64,000 bases of DNA from Verrucomicrobiales bacterium (GTDB taxonomy: Bacteria > Verrucomicrobiota > Verrucomicrobiia > Verrucomicrobiales > DEV007), in the NCBI GenBank assembly GCA_029212615.1, contig JARGPJ010000002.1:62001-126000 (forward strand). Reading direction: 5' to 3'. The translations under genes and the position numbers were made by a program. Under the pieces are notes generated by a model. The model was not told the origin of the DNA and searched no databases. It worked only from the letters and a program-made list of their open reading frames with translations. Shown one piece after another: positions 37,822 to 47,489 of the stretch. The stretch's first letter is position 1. Each line of letters begins with the position of its first letter.

Positions 37822-39207
37822 TTAGAGTGACTTCTTCCTGTTTCGAAGGTTCTTTTTGGGTTTCTCCGCATCAACTGACTCAAGATAGGCGACGAGCTCC
37901 TTTTCAAGTGCTGTCGCTATTTCCTGATTCGCCTGAATAACATTGTTTCCTTCTTCAGTGGGGTTTCCGGCGACGTGATAGAGCTCCCGCTCCCTGATGA
38001 CTCCGTTTCCCTGCCAGGTGAGGCGCAGTTTGTATTCGCCTTTTCTGATCGCAGATTCGTATTTGCCGGGTCGATGAAAGACAAGCGCTCGTTCCGTGTC
38101 TGCGAGGGTGCCGAGTGAGGGCTCGACCAGGGCGCGGGCGAAGCTGACGCCGTCGATCTCGTCACCCGGTGTCCCCTCTCCTCCGGCGAGTTCGAAAAAG
38201 GTGGGCAGAAAATCGTATCCCACCACCGGGATCGTTGAGAGGCTACTGGCTGGAATTTCGGGGCCGCGTGCAAAGAAAGGGACTCTGATGCCGCCTTCAA
38301 AGAGGCTGTGTTTCGCTCCGGTGAGAGGGGCGTTGGGAGCACTGAGGCTTTCGTCGCCACCGGGAACGGTGCCTCGACCACCATTGTCGGCCGTGAAGAA
38401 AACGTAGGTTTCCCCGGCTATCTCCAAGTCGTCGATTGTGTCGAGAATCCGTCCGATCCCTTTGTCCAGTTCTTCCAGCATCGCCGCCCAGGCCGGAGGG
38501 TAAGCTCGATCAGGAGTGCCCTTCTCTTCGTATTTTTTCAGGGTGTCCTCCTGACATACGACTGATAGATGCTGGGCGTAGTAACTGGCCTGTACATAAA
38601 AGGGTGTCCCTGTTTCAACGTTCTCTTTGATAAATGAGATGGTTCGGTCGCTCATGGACCGAGTGCGTTTCGGGTCTTCGTTGTCGATGAAGTGTGGAGG
38701 GCCGTCTCCATGGCTTCCTTTTACTCCCAGCGTTTTAGGCATGCCCCCGGTGTTGTTTCCTGTTTCCCCGTCGCTTTCATCGTAGCCGGCCTCTTCCGGA
38801 GTTGAGATCATTTGTTCCCCCCACTTGCCGAAATGAGCGCAGCGGTAGTCAGGATTAGCCTGTTTCAGGGCTTTGGGAATGGTTAGGTGATCCGCGGGGA
38901 TCCACGGACTTTTGAACTCGGAGCCCGAGCGGGCTGCTGAGGTTCCGCAAAGAATACTCCTTCGAGTCGGGGTGCAGTGTGGTGCCGGGGAGTAACCGTT
39001 GGTGAAGCGGACCCCCGCGTTCATGAGCCTGGCAAGATTCGGCGTTTCGAGGTAGTCAGACCGTGAACTCTCCACTCCCGGATCCATGTATTCTGAAAGT
39101 TGGCTCCATCCATGATCGTCGGTGAGAATCAGGACGATGTTGGGACTTCCCTTCAGGCTTGAGGAGGACAGAATAACAAAGAGCAAAGATAGATGGAACA
39201 GCTTCAT
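37822..39207 (-). CDS. Secreted S1-family sulfatase
   Basis: The 461-residue exported sulfatase has a signal peptide (to about 20), PNIVLILTDDHGW (Asp30, Asp31) and the signature CTPTR with catalytic Cys78. GKWGEQ, FTADNGG and RVPFFARGP complete the family motifs. It is probably an extracellular or periplasmic desulfatase of polysaccharides, as for the other two sulfatases here. ATG 39207 is preferred over 39228. It does not look like a close relative of the sulfatase at 1215. Confidence 0.93.
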   Translation of the reverse strand: MKLFHLSLLFVILSSSSLKGSPNIVLILTDDHGWSQLSEYMDPGVESSRSDYLETPNLARLMNAGVRFTNGYSPAPHCTPTRRSILCGTSAARSGSEFKSPWIPADHLTIPKALKQANPDYRCAHFGKWGEQMISTPEEAGYDESDGETGNNTGGMPKTLGVKGSHGDGPPHFIDNEDPKRTRSMSDRTISFIKENVETGTPFYVQASYYAQHLSVVCQEDTLKKYEEKGTPDRAYPPAWAAMLEELDKGIGRILDTIDDLEIAGETYVFFTADNGGRGTVPGGDESLSAPNAPLTGAKHSLFEGGIRVPFFARGPEIPASSLSTIPVVGYDFLPTFFELAGGEGTPGDEIDGVSFARALVEPSLGTLADTERALVFHRPGKYESAIRKGEYKLRLTWQGNGVIRERELYHVAGNPTEEGNNVIQANQEIATALEKELVAYLESVDAEKPKKNLRNRKKSL

Positions 39208-39293
39208 ATTCGAAATTTCATCCAGCATTGCTTACCGGGAGAATATGTCCACTGCAATCCTCCGGGAACGCTTGGCTTGAATCCGTATTCAGC

Positions 39294-40577
39294 CTAGAGC
39301 GACTGGCCTTCTTTCAGGCGAAAAACGGAGGCGGAAATGTCGTGGTCCTGTTTGTAGCGTCTCTCCATATCGGTATAGCGCATCAGGATCCAGGGGCTGA
39401 GACGTTCCCTTCCATTTTTTGTAAAAACAATGTCGCCGGCGATAAAGGTGGCTGAATGAATCGGTTCGCCAGTTTCCGCATTTCTCAGCATGAGAAGATC
39501 TCCGTAATGCAGATCCCCTTTGACCGGTTCGTAATTCAAGTGAAGCCATTCTGCCATGACCCGTTCCGAAAGAACGGCATCCGGTTCCGATTTGAAAAAG
39601 TTGAAAGAGGTCCAGTGGCAATCCCGTTCTCCGATGGTAAGGAAGGATCGTAGATCAGGGTAGGTGTAGAGCAGTTTACGGGGAGTCGGGGGAAGTAGAT
39701 GGGCGATGTCGAGTCGTTCCACCCCCGGGGTTTCCGCAATCGATTCGAGAATTGGCATGACCGCCTTTTGCTTGTGTCCCGATGTCCAATAGTCGGCGAC
39801 CTCCTTGTAAGCGTCTCCATTGCCAATATTTAAACGAAGCACGAGGGAGCGGGTTCGGGTTGTCGCCCGAATGAAGGCCCTTTGCTCCTCAATAGTCGCA
39901 AGAGTTGAAACGATATAGGGGGCATCGCTGAGGACAAGGGTATGCCCCCGCCGGTAACAGAGTGACGCAATTTTCTGTGCAAGGGCACTGTCCAGGCCTG
40001 CCTCTTGATACCAACTGAGGGCATCGCCGGATTCAATCACGACGGGTTCCTGGTAGGTGCGGTTCAGGTCGTTAGCGCGTAATACTTTGGCGAGAGCCGT
40101 GCGTTGGATCGGACTGATTCTCAGAATTAAATCGTCGTCGGGGATAAACCCGAGGCCTGGTTCTCCGGGGACGGCATGAAATTCGCCCATCACGCTCCAA
40201 TGGCGTCCCTTGAATTCTCCGATTCCAGTCGCGTTAACAAGTTTGATGATCTCAGCTGGATCGCTTGAAGCAAAATTCCAAATGGTGCGTTCAGATGGGA
40301 TCGGGATGAACTCCATCCAGGAGAGAGGGGCCTGCAAATGAACCACATAATACTCTAAATCGCCCCAGGGACCTTCCGCGACCTGATAAAGACGCTTCTG
40401 CTTCAGTGGCTCATGCGGTTCTTCGGGATTAAGCGGAGGAGCTCCTCCGAAGACAGGGAGGATGGAGGGCGCCGGTGATTGGTTTCTCACGGCGGGCGGA
40501 GTGCTGCTTTCACCCTCAGCGTGGGCATTGCAGAGAAAAAAGGCGAGCGCGATAGTGAGCGAGCAAGTGATTCTCAA
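39294..40577 (-). CDS. Exported protein with a probable NlpC/P60-like C-terminal domain
   Basis: The product (about 427 residues) has a signal peptide (ITCSLTIALAFFLCNAHA) and a long unrecognised region. It ends in what looks like an NlpC/P60-like papain fold: Cys320 (ERDCHWTSFNFF), GDLLMLR, His374 (IHSATFIAGDIVF) and WILMRYTDMERRY. The only good start that gives the signal peptide is a TTG at 40577; longer starts run into the upstream gene and are improbable. It may cleave peptide bonds in peptidoglycan or other substrates. The family assignment is tentative. Confidence 0.55.
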   Translation of the reverse strand: MRITCSLTIALAFFLCNAHAEGESSTPPAVRNQSPAPSILPVFGGAPPLNPEEPHEPLKQKRLYQVAEGPWGDLEYYVVHLQAPLSWMEFIPIPSERTIWNFASSDPAEIIKLVNATGIGEFKGRHWSVMGEFHAVPGEPGLGFIPDDDLILRISPIQRTALAKVLRANDLNRTYQEPVVIESGDALSWYQEAGLDSALAQKIASLCYRRGHTLVLSDAPYIVSTLATIEEQRAFIRATTRTRSLVLRLNIGNGDAYKEVADYWTSGHKQKAVMPILESIAETPGVERLDIAHLLPPTPRKLLYTYPDLRSFLTIGERDCHWTSFNFFKSEPDAVLSERVMAEWLHLNYEPVKGDLHYGDLLMLRNAETGEPIHSATFIAGDIVFTKNGRERLSPWILMRYTDMERRYKQDHDISASVFRLKEGQSL

Positions 40578-40749
40578 GGTCTGACTTCTGTTAAACGGAA
40601 ACGGAGAGCTTAGAATCCCCCGTAAAGGGCGAATTTCGACGACGGGAAGTCTCTTGGCGAGAAGAAACGACAATGAAACAGGGCGAGATCGCGTTTCCAC
40701 CGTCGCGAAAATTTCCCTGATCAGGTTCTGTATCAGCTTCTCGCTGGAT

Positions 40750-41541
40750 CTACAGTCGTCCCAGGAGCTCGGCTTTTTTAGACTCGAATTCCTGATCCGT
40801 GAGGATGCCGTTCTCATGCAGGTTTCCAAGCTTCTCGAGAAGCGCGAAGACTTCATCAGCATTGACGGGCTCCGCGGAACCGGCTGTCGCGGGCGTCTGA
40901 GCAGGAGCGGTAGGAGCGGTAGGAGCGGTAGGAGCGGTAGGAGCGGTAGGAGCCGGCGGTTCTGCAAAATTAGTCGGCCGGGATGCAGGTTCCAGGGATG
41001 GCCCGGAAATCAAAGGGAGGTCGAGTGTGGAAACAGTCCCGAATTGACTTGAAAAGGTCAGGGAGCTTCCCCCGCTCTGCTGTTGGCTGACACCGCTGAT
41101 TTGATGGTTCTGCGTGTCGAAGAGCGAGACCTGGCCGTCCCGCTCGATCGCGAGGCGGCAGGTTTGTGGAAAATAGGCATAGCGAACATTATTTTGACCG
41201 CCGCTGCTCGATGGATTGCCGAGTTCTCCGGGCCACCAGTTGTTGCCGCCCGAGCCCGGCTTGGGTGGCGGGAACATCTGATGGTTGGCGAGAGCGTTCG
41301 AGAGCTCACCGCACAGGTTATTCACCGTTGCTTTGAGACCATGGTTAAACATATCACCGACCATTGTCATTCCCCCGCTCATCCACTGTCCGCTACCGAG
41401 TTCAGGGCAGCTGAACTGAGCCATGGTTCCGCCGCCTCGATTCACGGCGGAAAGCATCGCCACCGTCGAATCGATACTGAGATTGTAGCGTTGGGCGATA
41501 TCATTCACGATATCCTGGCCCTGGGGAGTAAGTTCTTGCAT
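40750..41541 (-). CDS. SHOCT-domain protein with Thr-Ala-Pro repeat
   Basis: The 263-residue protein ends in a SHOCT domain (about 222-263, VFALLEKLGNLHENGILTDQEFESKKAELL). That domain mediates oligomerisation in many otherwise unrelated proteins. The N-terminal part (about 1-90) is helical, the middle is Gly/Ser/Gln-rich, and a TAP tripeptide repeat links them, encoded by the 9-base repeats at 40904-40948. No signal peptide is visible. ATG 41541 is preferred over TTG 41553. Function unknown. Confidence 0.75.
   Translation of the reverse strand: MQELTPQGQDIVNDIAQRYNLSIDSTVAMLSAVNRGGGTMAQFSCPELGSGQWMSGGMTMVGDMFNHGLKATVNNLCGELSNALANHQMFPPPKPGSGGNNWWPGELGNPSSSGGQNNVRYAYFPQTCRLAIERDGQVSLFDTQNHQISGVSQQQSGGSSLTFSSQFGTVSTLDLPLISGPSLEPASRPTNFAEPPAPTAPTAPTAPTAPTAPAQTPATAGSAEPVNADEVFALLEKLGNLHENGILTDQEFESKKAELLGRL
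40904..40948 (-). repeat. Five tandem 9-base repeats (GGAGCGGTA)
   Basis: Five exact in-phase copies, plus a partial sixth, encode Thr-Ala-Pro repeats in the SHOCT protein on the minus strand. Because the unit is a multiple of three, length change would keep the frame. It is not a CRISPR array: there are no spacers. Confidence 0.9.
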
Positions 41542-41848
41542 GAGGGTGGCCAATTTAAAGTCGGTCTGATACCCGCTACAGGGATTCCAGTAAATTTCAA
41601 CCGGAACTCACTTTGCAGGATTCCGGCTCTCGAAGGGTGAAATTGCATAAACGGGAAACCGGTTGGATGAGATACCTCGCCTTACTGACTGAGGCTCAGC
41701 TCTCTATCTTGAATGGCAATGATCCCTGTTACCCCGGGAACTGAGTCAGGTATTCTCGATTTTGATTTCAGGGGGGGAAGTTTTATGAGCGGTGACCTTT
41801 ATTGAAATCATAACCGAAACAGATGACGGCGAACGGTGTTCAACGCGT
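41542..41848. other. Divergent intergenic gap
   Basis: No gene or clear promoter is seen in these 307 bases between the SHOCT gene and the esterase. One isolated half-site-like ATCCCTGTT occurs at 41722-41730 without a partner at the 15-base spacing. Confidence 0.3.
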
Positions 41849-42943
41849 ATGAACCGCATTTATATTCCAGTGAAACCCTTCTTTCTACTTTCCCTTGCCC
41901 TCTTTGTTCATGGTTATGCCTATAGTCAGGATACCAGGACGGACGATGCGCCTGTTGATCGACTCGCGGAGATTCTGGAAAGATTCCCGGCAAGCGATGC
42001 GAATGGCGATGGATTACTCGACCGGGTGGAGGCGGCGGCATTTTTTCGCAAACGGAGGGAAGGCATGAATGGAACCCCTCCCGGCAAAAAAAAGCCTTCG
42101 CTCCCGGCTCCGAGTTTTGCCGAGGTGAAATACGGTGAGCATGAAAAGCAGGCTTTCGATCTTTGGCTTGTGCCTGGCGCAACGGAGCCCACCCCTCTGA
42201 TTCTTTTTATTCATGGTGGTGGCTTTCGAAGTGGTGACAAATCGCTCGTCGCTCCTTCCTTTCTTGAGAAATGTCTGGAAGCGGGAGTAGCGTTTGCGGC
42301 GATAAACTATCGTTTATCTGATGTCGGCCCTTACCCGATGATGATGGAGGACTGCGCACGCGGGCTTCAGACAATTCGGCACCGAGCTTCTGAATGGAAT
42401 TTAGACACTGAGAAGGTTGCTGCCTATGGTGGTTCCGCAGGCGCGGGTATATCTCTTTGGCTGGGCTTTCACGAAGATCTGGCGAATGAGGAGAGCGAAG
42501 ATCCGGTTTCCCGGGAATCGACCCGGGTTGTCGCCGTCGCCACGATGAATGGTCAGTCGACGTACGATCTCAATGACTTCCGTGAGTGGTTCGAGGTTCC
42601 TGATCTGCAGCCCGGCCCGGCGCTTCCCGCCTTTTATGACGTTCAATCGGACTCAGATTGGGGAAGCGAGCGCGTCACGCAACTCATGAAGGATGCCTCA
42701 AGTATTAATCATCTCACCAAAGATGATGTGCCTGTATACATGATGTACAGCCGTCCTAATACGACGGTTAGCGTCGAGACAGGTTCGAGTGAATGGGTGC
42801 ATCACGTGAAGCTGGGACTTAAGCTTCAAGAGGCGATGCACGAACTGGGCCTTGAGTGCACCGTGACCGCTCCGGATGTTGTGCCGAAGGAGGATCGATA
42901 CGGGTCCTTCGAGGAGTTTCTGCTTCAGAAGGTGAAGGAGTGA
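41849..42943 (+). CDS. Secreted alpha/beta-hydrolase (esterase) with EF-hand motif
   Basis: The 364-residue protein has a signal peptide (about 1-26). A calcium-binding EF-hand loop lies at 50-61 (DANGDGLLDRVE, ligands at 50, 52, 54, 56, 58 and 61). The hydrolase domain has HGGGF (122-126, oxyanion hole) and GGSAG with nucleophile Ser196. The BD-FAE/carboxylesterase families of polysaccharide-degrading bacteria look like this. It probably removes acetyl or other ester groups from glycans outside the cytoplasm. ATG 41849 is preferred over the earlier frame start at 41792. Confidence 0.85.
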   Translation: MNRIYIPVKPFFLLSLALFVHGYAYSQDTRTDDAPVDRLAEILERFPASDANGDGLLDRVEAAAFFRKRREGMNGTPPGKKKPSLPAPSFAEVKYGEHEKQAFDLWLVPGATEPTPLILFIHGGGFRSGDKSLVAPSFLEKCLEAGVAFAAINYRLSDVGPYPMMMEDCARGLQTIRHRASEWNLDTEKVAAYGGSAGAGISLWLGFHEDLANEESEDPVSRESTRVVAVATMNGQSTYDLNDFREWFEVPDLQPGPALPAFYDVQSDSDWGSERVTQLMKDASSINHLTKDDVPVYMMYSRPNTTVSVETGSSEWVHHVKLGLKLQEAMHELGLECTVTAPDVVPKEDRYGSFEEFLLQKVKE

Positions 42944-42952
42944 CCCGGAAAT

Positions 42953-45568
42953 CTATTTGCGATTAACCAGTCTTCCCAGTTGCTCCCCCACCCCGAGCGC
43001 ATTCTCCCAACGTCTCACTAACAGGTCGACCAGGAAAACGATAACGAAGGCAATGAGGAGCCAGGGCCAGAGTTCTTTGTAGCGGGAAACGTCGGTGCCG
43101 GTGAGCTCAAGTTCTGACCCGGGCCCTTCGAGAAAGGTTCCTCCGGTGATCTCACAAACTTGTTTCAAGAGCGCTTCATTGACCTGTCCGGTGGCAACCT
43201 CGGATGAGGGATTGTGAACGTATCCTGCTGAAACGAGTTGTGATCCGGCGCGGGCTCGCACGAGATAGACGCCGGGCTCGCCGGGACGAAAGGTGGCGAC
43301 ATACCAGCCGGGGCCTTTCTGATCGAGTTTGATTGTCGAAACGGTTTTCATTCCTGAGCCGAGGGCATTTGCAGGAACGTGAAAGATATCGGCTTCGACG
43401 GTAGCGCCGTTCCGGCGGGTCCCGGCATCTTCGGCGAGATCGACGCCAACAGTGACTACTTCTCCCTCCTCTTCGAGTCTCAGATCCATGTTCAGCCCTT
43501 GAGGGGCACGAGCAGTTTCCCGTAGAACCTGAGACCAGAGTTGACTGTAGCCGGGCCAGTCGGAAACCCAGAGGGCAGCCCATCGCGATTTACAATCCGA
43601 CGTAAAGGCGGTGACTTTCCCCAACCCGAAGCGCCAATGGGCCAGGAGCGGATCGCCGGTATCGGTGACGAGAGGCACTTGAGCGGTAGCTTTACGGTTG
43701 GTCTTTACGTAGCCCAGAAGCGGCGGAGCTTCTCCCTCAGTCCAGTCACGTAGCATCGGATGTGCTTCAACGAGGCGTGGTTCAAAGGCGTCTTCGCGGA
43801 TCATACGGCCGGTGTGGGTCATGGTGTCCTGAGTAAATATCCGGGTGATCGCGGTGGGATCCATTGTCACATAGCTTTGGCCTCCACCAGCTGCAGCAAT
43901 TCCCTGGAGCAGCCCGACTTGTGCCCCGGCGCCAACCGCGACGGTGGAAATGGTGATACCTTCGGCGTGGCATTGACTGGCGAGTGCCTGATAGCCCTGG
44001 CCTGAGGTCTGACCGTCAGTGAGTACAATCATGTGCTTGATTTTACTCTTCACTCCGTTCAACTCCTCTCTCGCGAGGACCATGCCGGGATAGATGTTCG
44101 TTCCACCTCCGCTTCCGAGAAGCGAAATCTGATTCGCGATCGAACTGGTTGAGGTCACCTTGGTCATCGGCACGATTTCGTGGACCTGGGAGTCGAAGGC
44201 GTAGATGCCGATGTAGTCATCGGTCGAGAGAAGTTCAGCCGTCGCAATCGCGGCCGACTTGCAAATTTCGATTTTCTGACCCGCCATTGAGCCGGACCGG
44301 TCGATGACGAGGGCGAGAGCGGAGCTTTGCATTTCCTCCTGGTCGGGTGCCTTGAGCTTGAGGGGCAGAGCATCTTCGATTGGAGTTCGGTAGTAGCCTC
44401 CGACGCCAAAAGAATTCATGCCGCCGATCATCACGAATCCTCCTCCCAGGTTCTCGACGTAGTCTCGAATCGCACTCATGCGGGATTCTCCAATTCGATG
44501 TGCGGGAATGTCGGAAAGGATGATGCCGTCGTAGCCGGCAAGTTGCTGGAGTGACTCCGGGAGTCCCTCAGGTGAGCGGACATCAAGTCTGATTCCCTCA
44601 CGGTTCATCGCTTCGGCGAGGTAGCGGCTTTCGCCATCCTCCCCTTCTACATAGAGCCAGAGGGGCTTTCCTCTCACATCAACAATGCTGAGTGCTTCAT
44701 TGTTTTCAGGAATACGATCCCTCTCTTCAAATCCCTCGACGACAACGCGGTAGTTGTAGATATTTCGCTTCTCCGGGACTCGCTTGAAGCGGTGTGTCAC
44801 GGTTTCACCTGCGATCAGGTTGAGACTGACTGCGTCGACTTCGACGCCGTTTTCAAAAAGTCGGAGTCGGCCCTGACCGTCGAGTGAGCCATCTACAGTT
44901 GCTTCCAGTTCAAGGCTCGCCCCTTCGTTGAGGCGGGACTGTGAACTGATTAACTTCGTCACCCTCACGTCCGGCTGAATCTCCCCCGCGACGCCGACCG
45001 CGTGAATTTTGATGCCGGAGATAGCGGCTTCTTCCGCTGCCGAGAGTAGACTGCCTCCGGTTTCAACTCCATCCCCCACAAGGATAATATGTTTTGACGT
45101 TCCTGTAGGAAAGAGTCCGCGGGCAAGCGCGACGGCCCGCTCGTAATTCGACGAAGCACCGATCTTTTCCGCGAGGCTGACGCGTTGATTCTGCTCTTCG
45201 TCAAGATGAGATCGTTCAGGATACCGAATCAGCTCCGGTTCGGACCCGGTTGCGATGTAACCAACCGCGGGGCGGCTTTTGAGGCCCTGGCGGATTGTCT
45301 CTGCCGCATCATACACCGCTGTGATTCCCGACTCTCCTTCACTGTGGCTGTGGTCGAGAACAAACATGACAGCTTGCTCGCGGCTCGTGAGGAGTCGCGC
45401 CGGTGAGGCCATCGCGACGATGGCGAGGGTGACAAGTAACGCGCGGAGGACGAGTAGGACACGACGCCGCGTTGAACCCATGGGGTGAGTTGATTTGAGA
45501 TCACACCACCACAGGAAGGCCAGCGCCGGGAGAATTAGAAATAGGGCATGTGGATGTAGCCAGTCCAT
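42953..45568 (-). CDS. VWA and glutamine-amidotransferase-like membrane protein
   Basis: The 871-residue protein has two N-terminal helices (about 8-22 and 36-56). A first VWA-like region has an altered metal site DHSHS (72-76). A glutamine-amidotransferase-like domain follows (about 300-405, YDGIILSDI, GGGFVMIGGMNSFG). A second VWA domain has the canonical DRSGS (about 420), and a last helix lies near 845. This is the usual last partner of MoxR/DUF58/BatA operons in this phylum. It begins 22 bases after the BatA-like gene. Role unknown, probably metal-dependent binding in the membrane complex. Confidence 0.87.
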   Translation of the reverse strand: MDWLHPHALFLILPALAFLWWCDLKSTHPMGSTRRRVLLVLRALLVTLAIVAMASPARLLTSREQAVMFVLDHSHSEGESGITAVYDAAETIRQGLKSRPAVGYIATGSEPELIRYPERSHLDEEQNQRVSLAEKIGASSNYERAVALARGLFPTGTSKHIILVGDGVETGGSLLSAAEEAAISGIKIHAVGVAGEIQPDVRVTKLISSQSRLNEGASLELEATVDGSLDGQGRLRLFENGVEVDAVSLNLIAGETVTHRFKRVPEKRNIYNYRVVVEGFEERDRIPENNEALSIVDVRGKPLWLYVEGEDGESRYLAEAMNREGIRLDVRSPEGLPESLQQLAGYDGIILSDIPAHRIGESRMSAIRDYVENLGGGFVMIGGMNSFGVGGYYRTPIEDALPLKLKAPDQEEMQSSALALVIDRSGSMAGQKIEICKSAAIATAELLSTDDYIGIYAFDSQVHEIVPMTKVTSTSSIANQISLLGSGGGTNIYPGMVLAREELNGVKSKIKHMIVLTDGQTSGQGYQALASQCHAEGITISTVAVGAGAQVGLLQGIAAAGGGQSYVTMDPTAITRIFTQDTMTHTGRMIREDAFEPRLVEAHPMLRDWTEGEAPPLLGYVKTNRKATAQVPLVTDTGDPLLAHWRFGLGKVTAFTSDCKSRWAALWVSDWPGYSQLWSQVLRETARAPQGLNMDLRLEEEGEVVTVGVDLAEDAGTRRNGATVEADIFHVPANALGSGMKTVSTIKLDQKGPGWYVATFRPGEPGVYLVRARAGSQLVSAGYVHNPSSEVATGQVNEALLKQVCEITGGTFLEGPGSELELTGTDVSRYKELWPWLLIAFVIVFLVDLLVRRWENALGVGEQLGRLVNRK

Positions 45569-45590
45569 TCAAAGGGTACGTTAGGGGCGC

Positions 45591-47477
45591 TCAGTAGACG
45601 GCATGTCGGTGAAAGAGCCAGCTCTCGAGAAGGAGAACGAGGAGCAGTGTTGAGAGGAGCCAGGTTTTTAATTTCGTTCCGACTCCTGCAGTGGCGGCAA
45701 AGTAGGCGGCGTCACTATCGAGTAATTCCCCGTTTGCTATCGGGATGTTGCTCTCGGCAGCGGAAAGAATGTGGGAGGTCCCCTGCTGTACAAGTTCACC
45801 GGCATCGTCGAATGTTTTCCAGACCCCGATACGGTCCATTTCAACGACATCAGTTTCGAGGGGACGCTTGCGGGATTTCATTTCCCGGCCCTGCCATTGA
45901 GACCATTCAAAGGTTTCCCCGCTGACCCGGGCGAGCTCTCCTGTTGAGCGTAACTCAACGCCGGTTGAGCTCATGTCTGTGCGGTCAACGCACCAGAGAA
46001 GTGCGTTACCCATCAGGAGTGGAAAGGAAGCCGTGAGCGGCAGCCGTTCCGAAGCGCCCGGGGAAAATCCCATCAAGACAAGTTTCTGGCCACCCACTTC
46101 CCCTGCCGCAAGAATTGGGTCCTGCCCGGCGAACCAGAGAGGCTCGAGAGATCCGGACGTTTGAAAAACGGCTGTTTGCGTGAGGGCAACCCGTCCGCTG
46201 CTGACGCGAAAAAGTACCGGGTGGGATTCATTTCCGACTCTAACCGAATCATATGGGATGGGATTGGTGAGGGGGCGTGCCAGGACTGGTCCTACACTGC
46301 CGGGAGGATTGATGACGACAGCAGGGATATCCTCAGGCCACTCCCCGGGAAGCCAGCCATCGAAAATGACGGCGTCAACTTTCTCCGAAAGCGGCCAGGC
46401 TCCGGGCGATCCTTTGAGAAGTTCAAAGCGTCCTGATTCCTGAATCGAGGAAAGCGCAAAGCGGGTGTAGGGATCTTCTTCGCCGTCGGGTCTAATCCAT
46501 GCTGCGACCACTGGCTGAGCGTCGGGAAGCGGGATCGTGACTCTATCATCGAGGGTGAAGATATCGTCGCCGGTCTTGAGGTGTAGCTGCAGAAGTTGAT
46601 CGCTCACTCCATTCAGACGGAATGTTATCCCAAGTCGCTCCCCCGGCTTGAGATCAACTTCGCGATGCTGGTTTGGAATTCCCCCGACGGTCACCTCGAG
46701 TCGAGACGTGACAGCGCTTGCCGCGGCTTCATTCAGGGCAAGCTGAACATAGATTTCGTAGCGGGAGTATTCGAGGGGAACGGGGCGGATTTGAAAGGCG
46801 GTGATTCCCGCATTGGTTGCGATCTCCCGGGCAAGATTAAGTTCACGGAGCGCAATGTCAGTATTCGTCTCTTCCTTCTCCGATACCAGAGTATGGTCAG
46901 AAAGGTGCCAGATGACCGAAGGCTTTTCGAGGCCGGCAATCAGTTCGGCGACTTCGAAGGCTGCCTCAGTTTGCTCAATCATGGGCCGAAGCTTGACCTG
47001 TTCGAGTTGCGAGAGGAGTTCTCTCCGTTTGAAGGTACGTGGTTGCAGGACCTCGGCTCTCACATCATAGGCTATCAAGGCAATCCCCACTTCGTCAGGG
47101 ACCTTTCCGAGTCGTTCCACGAGGATTCGTTTGGCGGCATCAAGTCTCGATTCGCCATCTTCATTGCTTACCGCCATAGAGGCTGAGCGATCGAGGAGAA
47201 TGACGACAGTGCGATACTGGTCGGGATCGTCCTGCTTCGCAATCAGCCGTGAAAGAACGAATACCGCGAGGCTCAACATAAGAATGGTGAGAAGAAAAGA
47301 TACCCATTTCTTGAGGCGCCGAAGCCATGCTGATTCCTGGTGTTCCCGGGCGAGGGTTTTGAAAAAGACAAGCGTCGCGACTTGAACCGTTTTCGATTTC
47401 CTCCGAAAAACATAGAGCATCAGCGGGATGATCCCGAGAAGCAGCAACCAGAGAAATTGTGGCGTCAAAAACTGCAT
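45591..47477 (-). CDS. BatA-like membrane protein with VWA domain
   Basis: The 628-residue protein starts with the BatA N-terminal region (two helices, about 7-22 and 58-78; FRRKSK between). A VWA domain follows with MIDAS motif DRSAS (96-100), then long beta-rich extracytoplasmic parts and a C-terminal helix (about 608-625). The ATG at 47477 follows a TTG at 47480. It lies 12 bases after the DUF58 gene. BatA proteins work with MoxR ATPases in aerotolerance or envelope stress in some bacteria. Confidence 0.88.
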   Translation of the reverse strand: MQFLTPQFLWLLLLGIIPLMLYVFRRKSKTVQVATLVFFKTLAREHQESAWLRRLKKWVSFLLTILMLSLAVFVLSRLIAKQDDPDQYRTVVILLDRSASMAVSNEDGESRLDAAKRILVERLGKVPDEVGIALIAYDVRAEVLQPRTFKRRELLSQLEQVKLRPMIEQTEAAFEVAELIAGLEKPSVIWHLSDHTLVSEKEETNTDIALRELNLAREIATNAGITAFQIRPVPLEYSRYEIYVQLALNEAAASAVTSRLEVTVGGIPNQHREVDLKPGERLGITFRLNGVSDQLLQLHLKTGDDIFTLDDRVTIPLPDAQPVVAAWIRPDGEEDPYTRFALSSIQESGRFELLKGSPGAWPLSEKVDAVIFDGWLPGEWPEDIPAVVINPPGSVGPVLARPLTNPIPYDSVRVGNESHPVLFRVSSGRVALTQTAVFQTSGSLEPLWFAGQDPILAAGEVGGQKLVLMGFSPGASERLPLTASFPLLMGNALLWCVDRTDMSSTGVELRSTGELARVSGETFEWSQWQGREMKSRKRPLETDVVEMDRIGVWKTFDDAGELVQQGTSHILSAAESNIPIANGELLDSDAAYFAATAGVGTKLKTWLLSTLLLVLLLESWLFHRHAVY

Positions 47478-47489
47478 CAATTTTCAGAA

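Noticed and set aside
40904..40948. Repeat tract as a CRISPR array
   Set aside because: Nine-base units directly abut with no spacers and lie inside a coding region.
40578..40967. Long N-terminal extension of the NlpC-like gene (start near 40967)
   Set aside because: It would overlap the SHOCT gene on the same strand, read its repeat as a Leu-Pro tract and bury the signal peptide.
41722..41730. ATCCCTGTT half-site upstream of the esterase
   Set aside because: One base differs and no partner arm is found at the required distance.
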